From NCBI GenBank assembly GCA_016933425.1, contig JAFGAY010000316.1:1-32189 (forward strand): a stretch of DNA of 32,189 nucleotides. Reading direction: 5' to 3'. The DNA is from Pirellulales bacterium (lineage in GTDB: Bacteria > Planctomycetota > Planctomycetia > Pirellulales > Thermoguttaceae). Positions 23,047 to 32,189 of this stretch are shown piece after piece. Under the pieces are notes generated by a model. That model saw nothing but the letters and a program-made list of their open reading frames with translations. It made no database searches and was not told where the DNA came from. The first letter of the stretch is position 1, and each line of letters begins with the position of its first letter. Made by a program: the position numbers and the translations under genes.

Positions 23047-26000
23047 GTTGTTCCTTTCGGGCTTCCATCAGCCGCAATTGGCTGACGATGTGGTGAAAAA
23101 CCTCATCATGGGTAGTTTTGTCTCTCCAGATAACCGTGCAATCGTGCTGGTTGAGCTGCGTGAGATCATCCTCCGAAAGGTCCATGGTAGTCACGACGAT
23201 CACCGGAGTACTGTTCGTGGCGGGATCAGCCTTGAGATGGCGCAATATCTCCCAGCCATCGTGCCCCGGCACCGGTACGTTGAGAATAATGGCCCGGGGG
23301 CGCTCCAGGGACGCCAGATGGAGCCCCTCGATCCCATCGGTGGCCGGAATAACGCGATAGCCGGCCTCCGTCAGGCATGCATTCAACGGAACAAGGTTTG
23401 CCGGGTCGCTCTCGATGCAGAGAATGCTAGTTCGTGGTTGGCCTTGGGGGGGCGACGGTCGGGAATCGGTAGCTTTCGTCGCGGCGTCACGATGAGTGGC
23501 GCTCTCGCGGGGCTGGAACACAAGAGGAACACGCAGCATGAAGATGCTGCCCTGTTCCGGCGTGCTCTGAACCGTCAACGCGGCGCCAAGCGCGTCGGCA
23601 AACGCCTTGGATATGGTGAGTCCCAGGCCCACTCCCGTCAGCGAGCGAGACGTCGCCTGTTTGACTTGATGGAACTTCTCGAACACACGTCCGAGCTGGT
23701 CCGGGGGAATCCCCACGCCGGTATCCTCGACGCTGAAACGCAGCGCGTCGCCGTCGCGGCGGACTCGCAGAACGACGGAGCCTCGTTCGGTGAATTTAAA
23801 AGCGTTGCCTATCAGATTGATGAGAATCTGCCGTATTTTATCTCGATCGGATTCCATCGGCGGCAGACGCTCGTCCAGATCGAGCGTGAACCGAACGGCC
23901 GGATTCTCGCGGGACATTGCCTGGGCCAGATCGCCGACCTCCCACGCAACCGGTTCAACGTCGAACGTCGTGATGCGCAAATCCATCTGTCCCGACTCCG
24001 CCTTGGCGAAACCCAAGACTTCCTCGACAAGGTGGTGCAAGTACTCGGCGTTCGTTTTGATTGTTTCCAGCCGGTCTTTTTGGTGTTCGTTCAAGGGATG
24101 AACGTCGGCGCGTTCGAGCAGTCCCTCGGAAAAACCGATAATGGCGCTAAGCGGCGTGCGGAGTTCGTGGCTCATGTTGGCCAGAAAATTGGTCTTGGCC
24201 TGGTTGGCCGCCTCGGCTCGCACGGCCAGTTCGTTCGCCCGAACCACAGCGCTGGCCAGTTCGGCGTTGACGAGTTCGACCCGCTGGTTCGCAAAGCGAA
24301 TGACCTCCTCGGCATTGTCCTGCTGGATGACCAGTTCCGTGGTGCTCGCCAATCCGTCGAGCGCGGCGTCTTCGCCGGCCGAGATCGGATGCTTGGCGAA
24401 CAGAGCCAGAACCCCCAGCACGGCGCCGTCGGGCGCTCGAAGCTGGTAGCCCGCGAACGAAACGAGCCCCCATTCCCGGGCCCACTCGTGATCCAGCACC
24501 TGGGAATCGTTTTGCGCGTCGTTGGTGAGGAATTTGTGGATCTCGCCCGACGCGATGCGTCCGATGGTGCAGGTATCCAAGGGAAGGCGTCGCTGCCCTG
24601 GCTCGTCGGTCTGCGCGTGAGGCCCCGAACTCGATATCAGGTGCAAGCACTTTTCGTGGTTTCGACAGATGAAGGGGCCTTTGCGCCTCGCGGCATGAAT
24701 GCAGCCCGCCTTGCACAGGTCTCCCGGCCGGATCAACCAGATGCGGCAGAAATCGGCGTCAAACAGTCGAGCGACTTCGTCCGTGATGCGTTGCAGCTTG
24801 TGCTCGAGCGGGGCCGGCGCTAAAAGCGACCGTTGGAGCAAGCTGATGCCCTCCCGCAGCGCGAGCCGTTTCTTTTCTTTTTCCTCACGCAGTCGCCGTT
24901 CGGTAATGTCGCTGAATATCCCTTGCAGCACGGCTCTTCCTCGCAGTTCGAGCCGGTTGGCCTTGATTTCGACGAGGCGGATTTGACCATCGCGGCGGAT
25001 GATCGGGGCCTCAATGATTTGTCCCTCCTCCGGGCCCAGGTGCCGTCTGAACTCGGGCGATAGCACTTGGCCGTCGGCGGAGGGTGGGTGCAACATGGCC
25101 TGGGGTTTTCCGATCAACTCGGCCCGATCCATGCCGACCAGCGCCGCCAGCGACTGATTGCAATCGAGAATCTCACCCGTCTCCACGTCCGCCAGGCAGA
25201 TCCCGTTCATGGCCTCGTCAAACAAGGTCCGGTACTGTTCCTCGCTTTGCCGCAGCGTGTTTTCCGCGCGTTTGTGCTCGGTGACGTCTCGTGCGACGTG
25301 GATGCAGCCGACCAGTTTTCCGGCCGCGTTGCGCAGGGGAGTCGCTGTAATCTCGAAGAACCCGCCAAGCCGCTCCGCCTCGATTTCCGCTCGTTCCTCG
25401 TTTCCACTGGCGAGCATTCGCGCCAGCGGACAAAATTCAGGTGGATCCGGCAAACCATGCACGACTTCGCAACACCGGCGGCCCACGGCTTGCTCGGGCG
25501 TGCATCCCAATCGCAAGGCCATGGTCCGGTTTGCCTGAATAATGCGAAAATCCTTGTCCAACAGTGCAATCAGATCGGGAATCACGTCAAAGGTTCGCTG
25601 CCACTCCATCGCGACAACGAGCGCTTCTTGGGCCCGCTTGAGATCGGTGACGTCGCGTCCCTCGGGAACCAGGAAGACAACTTCGCCCTGTTCGTTCCTG
25701 AAGGGATTCAGGGAAAAATCGATCCAATGGATGCTGCCGTCGAACGCCGGATGGGTCGTTTCAAATCGGACGAACTCTCCGGAAGCCGCGGCCTTGACCG
25801 CCTCGCGCAGCCGCTCCCGCATTTCCGGGGAGTGTTTCCACCAGGGCGTTTCCCAGAAGGGTTTTCCCAAAACTTCCGATTTTTTGACGCCGGTGAACTC
25901 CAGGGCCGTTCGATTGGCATCGAGAACCGTGCCGTCCGGCGTCAGGAGACCAATGAACTCAAAGGTCTGATCAAGAATGGCGCGGTACTTATGTTTAAGC

Positions 26001-26080
26001 CAACGTTTGTCCTCCGCCAGGGCGGCAAGTTGCCGCTCGTCGTCCGCCATCACGACGTTGGATGGATCGCCATCCGACAT
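23024..26080 (-). CDS. Hybrid histidine kinase: three PAS, Cys-rich GAF, HisKA, HATPase, C-terminal degenerate receiver
   Basis: NMSHELRTPLSAIIGFSEGLL H-box, VEDTGVGIPPDQLGRVFEKFHQ and GVGLGLTISK G-boxes, C-terminal REC-like domain with Asn at the phosphoacceptor position. Confidence 0.95.
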   Translation of the reverse strand: MSDGDPSNVVMADDERQLAALAEDKRWLKHKYRAILDQTFEFIGLLTPDGTVLDANRTALEFTGVKKSEVLGKPFWETPWWKHSPEMRERLREAVKAAASGEFVRFETTHPAFDGSIHWIDFSLNPFRNEQGEVVFLVPEGRDVTDLKRAQEALVVAMEWQRTFDVIPDLIALLDKDFRIIQANRTMALRLGCTPEQAVGRRCCEVVHGLPDPPEFCPLARMLASGNEERAEIEAERLGGFFEITATPLRNAAGKLVGCIHVARDVTEHKRAENTLRQSEEQYRTLFDEAMNGICLADVETGEILDCNQSLAALVGMDRAELIGKPQAMLHPPSADGQVLSPEFRRHLGPEEGQIIEAPIIRRDGQIRLVEIKANRLELRGRAVLQGIFSDITERRLREEKEKKRLALREGISLLQRSLLAPAPLEHKLQRITDEVARLFDADFCRIWLIRPGDLCKAGCIHAARRKGPFICRNHEKCLHLISSSGPHAQTDEPGQRRLPLDTCTIGRIASGEIHKFLTNDAQNDSQVLDHEWAREWGLVSFAGYQLRAPDGAVLGVLALFAKHPISAGEDAALDGLASTTELVIQQDNAEEVIRFANQRVELVNAELASAVVRANELAVRAEAANQAKTNFLANMSHELRTPLSAIIGFSEGLLERADVHPLNEHQKDRLETIKTNAEYLHHLVEEVLGFAKAESGQMDLRITTFDVEPVAWEVGDLAQAMSRENPAVRFTLDLDERLPPMESDRDKIRQILINLIGNAFKFTERGSVVLRVRRDGDALRFSVEDTGVGIPPDQLGRVFEKFHQVKQATSRSLTGVGLGLTISKAFADALGAALTVQSTPEQGSIFMLRVPLVFQPRESATHRDAATKATDSRPSPPQGQPRTSILCIESDPANLVPLNACLTEAGYRVIPATDGIEGLHLASLERPRAIILNVPVPGHDGWEILRHLKADPATNSTPVIVVTTMDLSEDDLTQLNQHDCTVIWRDKTTHDEVFHHIVSQLRLMEARKEQHADSSTG

Positions 26081-26326
26081 GGACCTGGCCCCCTGGTTCC
26101 ATGGAATGATCGGCTATCGAGGAGCCCCACCTCCCCGACCCTGTTTTGCAACAGGTTGCTTTAAATAAAAACAACGTCCCTCTATTAGTCTCATAGACCA
26201 TGGCGTGCAGTCTTAGAAGCAACAATAGGGCGACAACCGACCCATGGCGGGGGTAGCCGGGTGGGAATGAAGGACATTCTACGTCTTTATTGAGCGCGGC
26301 GTGGGGAGTGCATAGGCGTCCGCCCC

Positions 26327-28429
26327 TCATGCCCCCGCCGTCCCTGTTTCCGGCGGTTGCCGCAGCCTGTCGCGAGCGGCGTCTTCCGGACCGCTTCGGA
26401 TCGAGGGACCGGTCTTCTCGCCCGTCCCCGGCGCGAGGACGGGCCCCGACGAACTCGCCGCGACGATTTCAGTCAGTTCGGCCGTGTCGATCGTCTCTTT
26501 TTCGATCAAACGATCGGCCAGGGCGACCAACGCCGCGCGGCGCGTCTGGAGAATGTGCCTCGCTCGTTCGAGCAGCCGGTCGATGATTCGCTTGATTTCC
26601 TCGTCGATTTCCCGAGCAGTCCGCTCGCTGTGGCCGCGCGGGGGTGGAAAGTCGGCCGCCTCGCCCAACATGCTGTGCTGCGCCCCTTCGCGGTAGTTGA
26701 CCCGGCCCAATTGGCTCATGCCGAATTCCATGACCATGCTCCGCGCGATCTCGGTCGCCCGTTGCAAGTCGTTCTGGGCGCCGGTCGAGATGTCGTCGAA
26801 GATCATTTCCTCGGCGACCGTGCCGGACAAGAGAATCTGAATGCGGCTTTCCAGCTCGCTTTGGGTCATGAGGTATCGGTCGCCCTCGGGCCGCTGCAAG
26901 GTATAGCCCAGCGCGGCGAACCCGCGAGGGATGATCGACACCTTGTGAACCGGATCGGTGTTGGGCAGGCAATGGGCGACCAGGGCGTGGGCCGATTCGT
27001 GATAGGCCACGCGGATTTTCTCGTCCTCGTGCATGACCCGCTGGCGCTTCTCCAATCCGGCCGTGACCCGCTCAACCCCCTCGTTGAACTCGCTCATCGT
27101 CACGGCCGGCTTGGCTTTGCGCGCGGCGAGCAAGGCGGCCTCGTTCACGAGATTGGCCAGATCGGCGCCGACGAAGCCCGAGGTAATCGCGGCGACCTGC
27201 TTCACGACGACCGACTCATCGACCTTCACGCTTTTCAGATGAACCTTGAGAATCGCCTCACGCCCGCGGATGTCGGGCCGATCGACCAGCACGTGGCGGT
27301 CGAAACGGCCGGCTCGCAGCAGGGCTGGGTCTAGCGTCTCGGGCCGATTCGTGGCGGCCATCACGATCACGCCGTTGTTGGCGCTGAATCCATCCATCTC
27401 GACCAACAGGGCGTTGAGCGTCTGTTCGCGCTCGTCGTGGCCGCCGATGACGCTGGCCCCTCGGGTCTTGCCCAGCGCGTCGAGCTCGTCGATAAAGACA
27501 ATGCACGGTGCGCGGTTCTGGGCCTGCTGGAACATGTCGCGGACCCGAGCGGCCCCGACGCCGACGAACATTTCGACGAAATCGGAGCCCGAGAGGCTGA
27601 AAAACGGGACGCCCGCCTCGCCGGCAATGGCCCGGGCCAGCAGCGTTTTGCCGGTGCCCGGCGGGCCGACCAGCAATACGCCCTTGGGAATCCGCCCACC
27701 CAACGCGCGGAATTTGTCGGGCGTCTTGAGGAATTCGACGACCTCGCGAAGCTCCTCGACGGCTTCGTCGACCCCGGCGACGTCCTTGAACGTCACGCCG
27801 ACGTCTTCCTGAGCGACCAACCGGCCGCGACTGCGCCCGAAGGCCATCGCCCCGCCCGCCCCGCCCAACCGCCGCATCATCACGACAAACAACACGACAA
27901 GCACCACGGTGACCAGCAGCACGGGCAAATGGGCCCGCAAACCGCTGGGGATCCGCTCGCTGCGGACACTGTTGCGGGGTGTGTTGAAACCATTCTCCTG
28001 AAATAGATTGAATAAGTAATTATTGTCGTTTTCCAGGCCGTATCGGGCCGTATGGAACGGCACGTCCTTTTTCGGATCGCCGCGCTGGTCGGCCGGTTTG
28101 AGGACCTGCCGAGTAATTTTGCCGGTGACCTCGCTCGGCCCAATAACGATGTCGTGCAAGTCGGAGTAACGGACGGTGATCGTTTTTTTGTCGTCCACCT
28201 TGGCTACCACGTCGATCGCCGCATTCGGATTTTTCTCGGGCGAGCCTTGCTCGACCAGACGAACCAGATTGCCAATCGAAATTTCCGTTTGCTCCGTGAC
28301 CGGCCAGAACCCAACGGCCAGCAACGTGATGACGGCGGCCGCCACCACATACCAAATCAAATTGGTCGCCGGAGGAATGGGCGATTTCTTGGCGGGTTCT
28401 GGTTCCGACGGTTTCTGCTCGGGATCCAT
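26327..28429 (-). CDS. ftsH: ATP-dependent zinc metalloprotease FtsH
   Basis: N-terminal TM segments, AAA+ [53 protein letters not shown] as HESAH. Confidence 0.98.
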   Translation of the reverse strand: MDPEQKPSEPEPAKKSPIPPATNLIWYVVAAAVITLLAVGFWPVTEQTEISIGNLVRLVEQGSPEKNPNAAIDVVAKVDDKKTITVRYSDLHDIVIGPSEVTGKITRQVLKPADQRGDPKKDVPFHTARYGLENDNNYLFNLFQENGFNTPRNSVRSERIPSGLRAHLPVLLVTVVLVVLFVVMMRRLGGAGGAMAFGRSRGRLVAQEDVGVTFKDVAGVDEAVEELREVVEFLKTPDKFRALGGRIPKGVLLVGPPGTGKTLLARAIAGEAGVPFFSLSGSDFVEMFVGVGAARVRDMFQQAQNRAPCIVFIDELDALGKTRGASVIGGHDEREQTLNALLVEMDGFSANNGVIVMAATNRPETLDPALLRAGRFDRHVLVDRPDIRGREAILKVHLKSVKVDESVVVKQVAAITSGFVGADLANLVNEAALLAARKAKPAVTMSEFNEGVERVTAGLEKRQRVMHEDEKIRVAYHESAHALVAHCLPNTDPVHKVSIIPRGFAALGYTLQRPEGDRYLMTQSELESRIQILLSGTVAEEMIFDDISTGAQNDLQRATEIARSMVMEFGMSQLGRVNYREGAQHSMLGEAADFPPPRGHSERTAREIDEEIKRIIDRLLERARHILQTRRAALVALADRLIEKETIDTAELTEIVAASSSGPVLAPGTGEKTGPSIRSGPEDAARDRLRQPPETGTAGA

Positions 28430-28478
28430 GGAAAGAAACCTCTTGGTCTGTTTCTGTCAAAATGGGTGGCGAGGGACC

Positions 28479-28501
28479 GTAGGCCGGGTCGTGACCCGGC
28501 G
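28479..28501. repeat. GTAG-headed palindromic REP-like unit
   Basis: GTAGGCCGGGTCGTGACCCGGCG; GCCGGGTC (28483-28490) / GACCCGGC (28493-28500), perfect 8-bp arms with GT centre. Confidence 0.75.
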
Positions 28502-28718
28502 ATCCGTGCTTCATGCGTCCCTTTTTCAATAATATGACGGTCTTCGGCATTCGGGAGCCCGTTTTTGGCGAAGCCATGGATCGGGTCCTGATACTACGTC
28601 CCTCACAATGGTGGTTTTCGACACCGGGCCGGGTTGTCTTGCGGCAAACCCCTTATAGAATGAGGCTTTTCCTCATCGGCTGAAGTTCCCCCGTTCCTTG
28701 GCACAAGTACGGCGCGAG

Positions 28719-29879
28719 ATGACTCGACCCAAACAGGTTGCCGTGCTTGGCTCGACCGGGAGCATCGGTCGCAATACGTTGGAGGTAATCGCCGGTTCGG
28801 CGGGGCGGCTTCAGGTCGCTGCCCTGTCTGCCCATGGCAACGTGCCCTTGCTGATCGCGCAGGCGGCCGCCGTCCGTCCCCGTTGGGTCGTCGCAACCGA
28901 TCCCGGGGCAGCAAAATCGGCCGATTGGTCCGGTTTGCCCGATGAAACAGAACGGATCGTCGGACCCGAGGGCCTGGGCCGCGTTGCGGCCGAACCCGAG
29001 GTCGACATGGTCGTTTCGGCGATTGTCGGGATCGCGGGCCTGGTGGGCACTTGGGCCGCTCTGGCGGCGGGGAAACGGGTAGCCCTGGCCAACAAGGAAA
29101 GCCTGGTGGTCGGCGGCGGCTTGGTGACCCAGCTTGCCCGGGATAACCAGGCCAAAATCATCCCGGTCGACAGCGAGCACAGCGCCGTGTTTCAGGCCCT
29201 GGCGGCCGGCCGGCGCGAGGAGGTTCGTCGGATCATTCTGACGGCCAGCGGAGGGCCTTTCCGCAACCACGCGGCCGACCAACTGGCCGGCGTAACCGTC
29301 GAGGAGGCCCTGGCCCATCCGACCTGGGCGATGGGACCGAAAATTACGGTCGATTCGGCTACGATGATGAACAAAGCCCTCGAGATTATCGAGGCGAGGT
29401 GGCTTTTCGACCTCGCACCGGACCAAATCACCGTGCTGATTCATCCCCAATCGATCGTTCATTCGATGGTAGAGTATAAAGATGGATCGGTGATCGCCCA
29501 GCTTGGCCTGCCCGACATGAAATTGCCGATCCAATATGCGTTGGACTGGCCCGCGCGTCACGAGGGAGTGGCCGCACGGCTGGATTGGAGCGAGGCGATC
29601 CACTTGGACTTCGAGCCGCCCGACGGCGAGCGTTTTGCCGCGCTGGCCCTGGGGCGCGAAGTGGCACGGCGCGGCGGAACGGCCGGCGCGGTGCTCAATG
29701 GGGCGAACGAGGCGGCGGTGGCGGCCTTTTTGGGTCACCGGCTGCGTTTCGACCGGATCGTGCCGGCCGTGTGCGCGGCACTGGAAAATCATAACTTTGA
29801 CCCCAACCCGAGCCTGGACCAGTTGTTCGCGCTCGATCGTTGGGCTCGCGAGGAGGTAGAACGTTGGATTGGTGCCTGA
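28719..29879 (+). CDS. dxr: 1-deoxy-D-xylulose 5-phosphate reductoisomerase
   Basis: KQVAVLGSTGSIGRNTLEVI, ALANKESLVVGGGL, PVDSEHSAVFQ, TASGGPF, MGPKITVDSATMMNKALE. ATG at 28719 preferred over TTG at 28698. Confidence 0.97.
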   Translation: MTRPKQVAVLGSTGSIGRNTLEVIAGSAGRLQVAALSAHGNVPLLIAQAAAVRPRWVVATDPGAAKSADWSGLPDETERIVGPEGLGRVAAEPEVDMVVSAIVGIAGLVGTWAALAAGKRVALANKESLVVGGGLVTQLARDNQAKIIPVDSEHSAVFQALAAGRREEVRRIILTASGGPFRNHAADQLAGVTVEEALAHPTWAMGPKITVDSATMMNKALEIIEARWLFDLAPDQITVLIHPQSIVHSMVEYKDGSVIAQLGLPDMKLPIQYALDWPARHEGVAARLDWSEAIHLDFEPPDGERFAALALGREVARRGGTAGAVLNGANEAAVAAFLGHRLRFDRIVPAVCAALENHNFDPNPSLDQLFALDRWAREEVERWIGA

Positions 29880-32059
29880 TAGCCTTTGAGTTTTTTGAGT
29901 GGTCGACCTGGTCGTGGATCGTGGATCCCGTTTCATGGCTCATTATTTTAATCGTGGCCATCGGACTGGGATTGGTCATTTTCGTCCATGAGCTGGGCCA
30001 CTTCGCGGTGGCGAAGCTCTGCGGTGTGAAATGCGAGAAGTTTTATCTGGGATTCGACATCGCCGGCTGGCGCATCTGCCGATTCCGCTGGGGCGAAACG
30101 GAATACGGCATCGGAGCGTTTCCGCTGGGCGGCTACGTCAAAATGCTGGGCCAGGAAGACAACCCGGCACGGCTCCGCGAGGAGCTCGAACGGGCCAAGG
30201 CGGCCCAGGCGGTCGGCGCCGCGCCGTCGACCGGCGACAGTGAAACGCCGGTCGACGTCGCAGCGGCCGAGGCGGCCCTTTACGATCCGCGAAGCTACTT
30301 GGCCCAAAGCGTCCCCAAGCGTATGGCGATCATCTCGGCCGGCGTGATCATGAACCTGCTTTTCGCGTTCGCAGCGGCCGTGATCGCCTACGCGATTGGG
30401 GTGAACGAGCAGCCGTGCGAAATCGGCCCGATCCAACCGGGCTACCCGGCCTGGCAGGCCGATCTGCGCCCCGGCGACCGCATCGTCGCGATCAACGGGG
30501 AACCTACCCGCCGTTTCAAGGACGTGATGACGCGCATTCCCTTGAACAAGGAAGGCGACGCGGCGACGTTGCGCATCGAGCGGCCCGGCGCGGCCGAACC
30601 CTTCGAGGTGGTCGTTCATCCGAGCCGCAAGCTGTTGATTCCGGCGATCGGCGTTTCGGCCACCGGCACGACCACGTTGCTCACCTCGATCGGTTGGCTG
30701 AATAACGACAAGATCAAGCCTTATATCAGGAACACAACGGCCGCCCGCGCGGAGCCGCCTTTCCAACTGGGCGACAAGATCGTCAAGATCGACGATGTCG
30801 CGGTCGAGACATACGCGCAACTGTGCGAGATGCTGTCCGCCCGGCGCGACCGGCCGATCGAGGTCACCGTCCAACGCGACGAGGAAAAGGGAAAGTCCGT
30901 CCGGCTGCTCACGATTCGGGTAAATCCCCAACCAATGCGCCGGCTTGGTTTGGTCATGGAAATGGGGCCGATCATGTCGGTCCAGGACGGCTCGCCGGCG
31001 GCCCAGGCGGGCATTAAGGCCGGCGACCGGATTGTGGCGATCGACGGGAATCCGCCGGGCGATCCGATGACGCTGCCCGACCGACTCTGGAAGGAAATCA
31101 ACGCGGCCGTGGCCCAGGGCGATCCGCCGCCGACCGTCATGCTTACCCTGAAACGCATGGAGGAGGCGAAGGGCAAGGACGACCCATCCAAACAGAAAGA
31201 AGAAACACTCGAGGTGCCCATCGCCTTGAGAAAAACGGACGCCGTGGAGATGGCCCTTTTCGCGGGCAGCCCGGTAAGCGTTCCCTCGCTGGGCGTCGCT
31301 TATTACGTTCTCAACACGGTGGCGGGGGTGGTGCCCGACAGCCCGGCGGCCCAGGCGGGCGTTGTGCCCGGCCAGGTGCTGGTCAACGCCGCGTTTGTTC
31401 CACCCGATGAAGCGTCGCTCGCTCGCGAAGGACTCAAGCCGGGCGATGTGTGCATGAAACCGGTTGAATTCACGGATCAGAAACGAAACTGGCCCGCTTT
31501 GTTCGAGGCCATGCAAGGTTTCACGCTGCCCGGCGCCAAGATCGAGTTGAAATTCAAGGACGGCAAGACCGTCCTGCTCGAACCGGTCGACGCGGCCGAT
31601 TGGCACCATCCCGAACGAGGCTTCCAACTGCAAGGAGCGGGCTTCATGCTCACGGCCCAATCGTTCGGCGAAGCTTTGAAGCTGGGCGGCGAGGAAACCT
31701 GGCTGCAAGCCACACTCGTCCTGCGATTGCTCCAACGGCTCTCGACGGGCGAACTCTCGCTCAAGGTGATCGGCGGCCCGATTACGATCGCCAAGGTAGC
31801 CGGCCGAGCGGCCAGTCGAAGCCTGTCCGAATTTCTCATTTTCCTGACCATGATCAGCGCGACGCTGGCCGTGATCAATTTCCTGCCGATTCCCGTCCTC
31901 GACGGCGGTCATTTCGTTTTCCTCCTCTACGAGGGAATCCGCGGCAAACCGGTCGACGAACGGGTCCAACTGGCACTGAGCTACCTGGGCCTCATCCTGA
32001 TCCTCGCCCTGATGGTATGGGCCTTCGGACTGGATTTGACCCTGATCCCGAGAGATTAG
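29864..32059 (+). CDS. rseP: Site-2 protease family RIP metalloprotease RseP with four PDZ-like segments
   Basis: HELGH zinc motif, FPLGGYVKMLG, C-terminal NFLPIPVLDGGHFVF; TTG start at 29864 preceded by AGGAGG (29851-29856), overlapping the dxr end by 16 nt. Confidence 0.95.
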   Translation: MDWCLIAFEFFEWSTWSWIVDPVSWLIILIVAIGLGLVIFVHELGHFAVAKLCGVKCEKFYLGFDIAGWRICRFRWGETEYGIGAFPLGGYVKMLGQEDNPARLREELERAKAAQAVGAAPSTGDSETPVDVAAAEAALYDPRSYLAQSVPKRMAIISAGVIMNLLFAFAAAVIAYAIGVNEQPCEIGPIQPGYPAWQADLRPGDRIVAINGEPTRRFKDVMTRIPLNKEGDAATLRIERPGAAEPFEVVVHPSRKLLIPAIGVSATGTTTLLTSIGWLNNDKIKPYIRNTTAARAEPPFQLGDKIVKIDDVAVETYAQLCEMLSARRDRPIEVTVQRDEEKGKSVRLLTIRVNPQPMRRLGLVMEMGPIMSVQDGSPAAQAGIKAGDRIVAIDGNPPGDPMTLPDRLWKEINAAVAQGDPPPTVMLTLKRMEEAKGKDDPSKQKEETLEVPIALRKTDAVEMALFAGSPVSVPSLGVAYYVLNTVAGVVPDSPAAQAGVVPGQVLVNAAFVPPDEASLAREGLKPGDVCMKPVEFTDQKRNWPALFEAMQGFTLPGAKIELKFKDGKTVLLEPVDAADWHHPERGFQLQGAGFMLTAQSFGEALKLGGEETWLQATLVLRLLQRLSTGELSLKVIGGPITIAKVAGRAASRSLSEFLIFLTMISATLAVINFLPIPVLDGGHFVFLLYEGIRGKPVDERVQLALSYLGLILILALMVWAFGLDLTLIPRD

Positions 32060-32189
32060 CGGCTCAGTTCCTTCCCACGGCTGACGCATAACGTTTTTTC
32101 CTTCACGTCGTCAAGCTACCGGGGGGGCGATTCAAGAAGGAACGCCGTTCAATCGCTCTTGACCCGGGGCGAATGGCGGTCCTATACTG

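Noticed and set aside
23015-24823. 602-aa plus-strand ORF antisense to the hybrid kinase
   Set aside because: Antisense to HisKA/HATPase coding sequence; no recognisable domain.
28634-28659. Possible sigma70 promoter TTGTCT...TATAGA upstream of dxr
   Set aside because: Spacing is only 14 nt between hexamers; not convincing without start-site data.
28661-28675. Small hairpin TGAGG-CTTTT-CCTCA before dxr
   Set aside because: 5-bp stem; too likely by chance to interpret alone.
29948-32089. 713-aa minus-strand ORF antisense to rseP
   Set aside because: Shadow ORF; the sense strand encodes RseP motifs and the antisense translation shows no family features.

Overview
32.2 kb of high-GC bacterial chromosome. 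Gene content and order suggest a planctomycete (Pirellulales-like); this is inference, since no marker search was possible. I support 24 protein-coding genes: a 5'-truncated ADP-ribosylglycohydrolase-like protein, flotillin + NfeD-like partner, comEC, rpsO-pnp, a soluble histidine kinase + sigma54-type response regulator, mutL, a fused aroDE, a small orphan membrane protein, aroK, a prepilin peptidase, a conserved hypothetical, a 43-aa basic protein, ubiD, dgkA, a lone receiver, an overlapping hybrid-kinase/receiver/receiver operon, ftsH, dxr and rseP. I saw no tRNA, rRNA, CRISPR array, defence island or transposase gene. Most genes are housekeeping. The least explained signal lies between them. 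The intergenic gaps are mosaics of several short dispersed repeat families: (i) short-period microrepeats with periods of about 7, 8, 9 and 10 bp; (ii) GTAG- and GGAG-headed palindromes that resemble REP elements, one with a compensatory stem change; (iii) telomere-like G/C-tract repeats, every copy of which fits the G-quadruplex consensus; (iv) several other tight hairpins. Other points of interest are a triple hairpin in the pnp leader, a pseudo-receiver (Asp to Asn) and Cys-rich PAS/GAF domains in the hybrid kinase, a GAFTDA variant in the sigma54 activator, and a four-PDZ RseP. All calls come from reading the sequence and the supplied translations; no database search was run.
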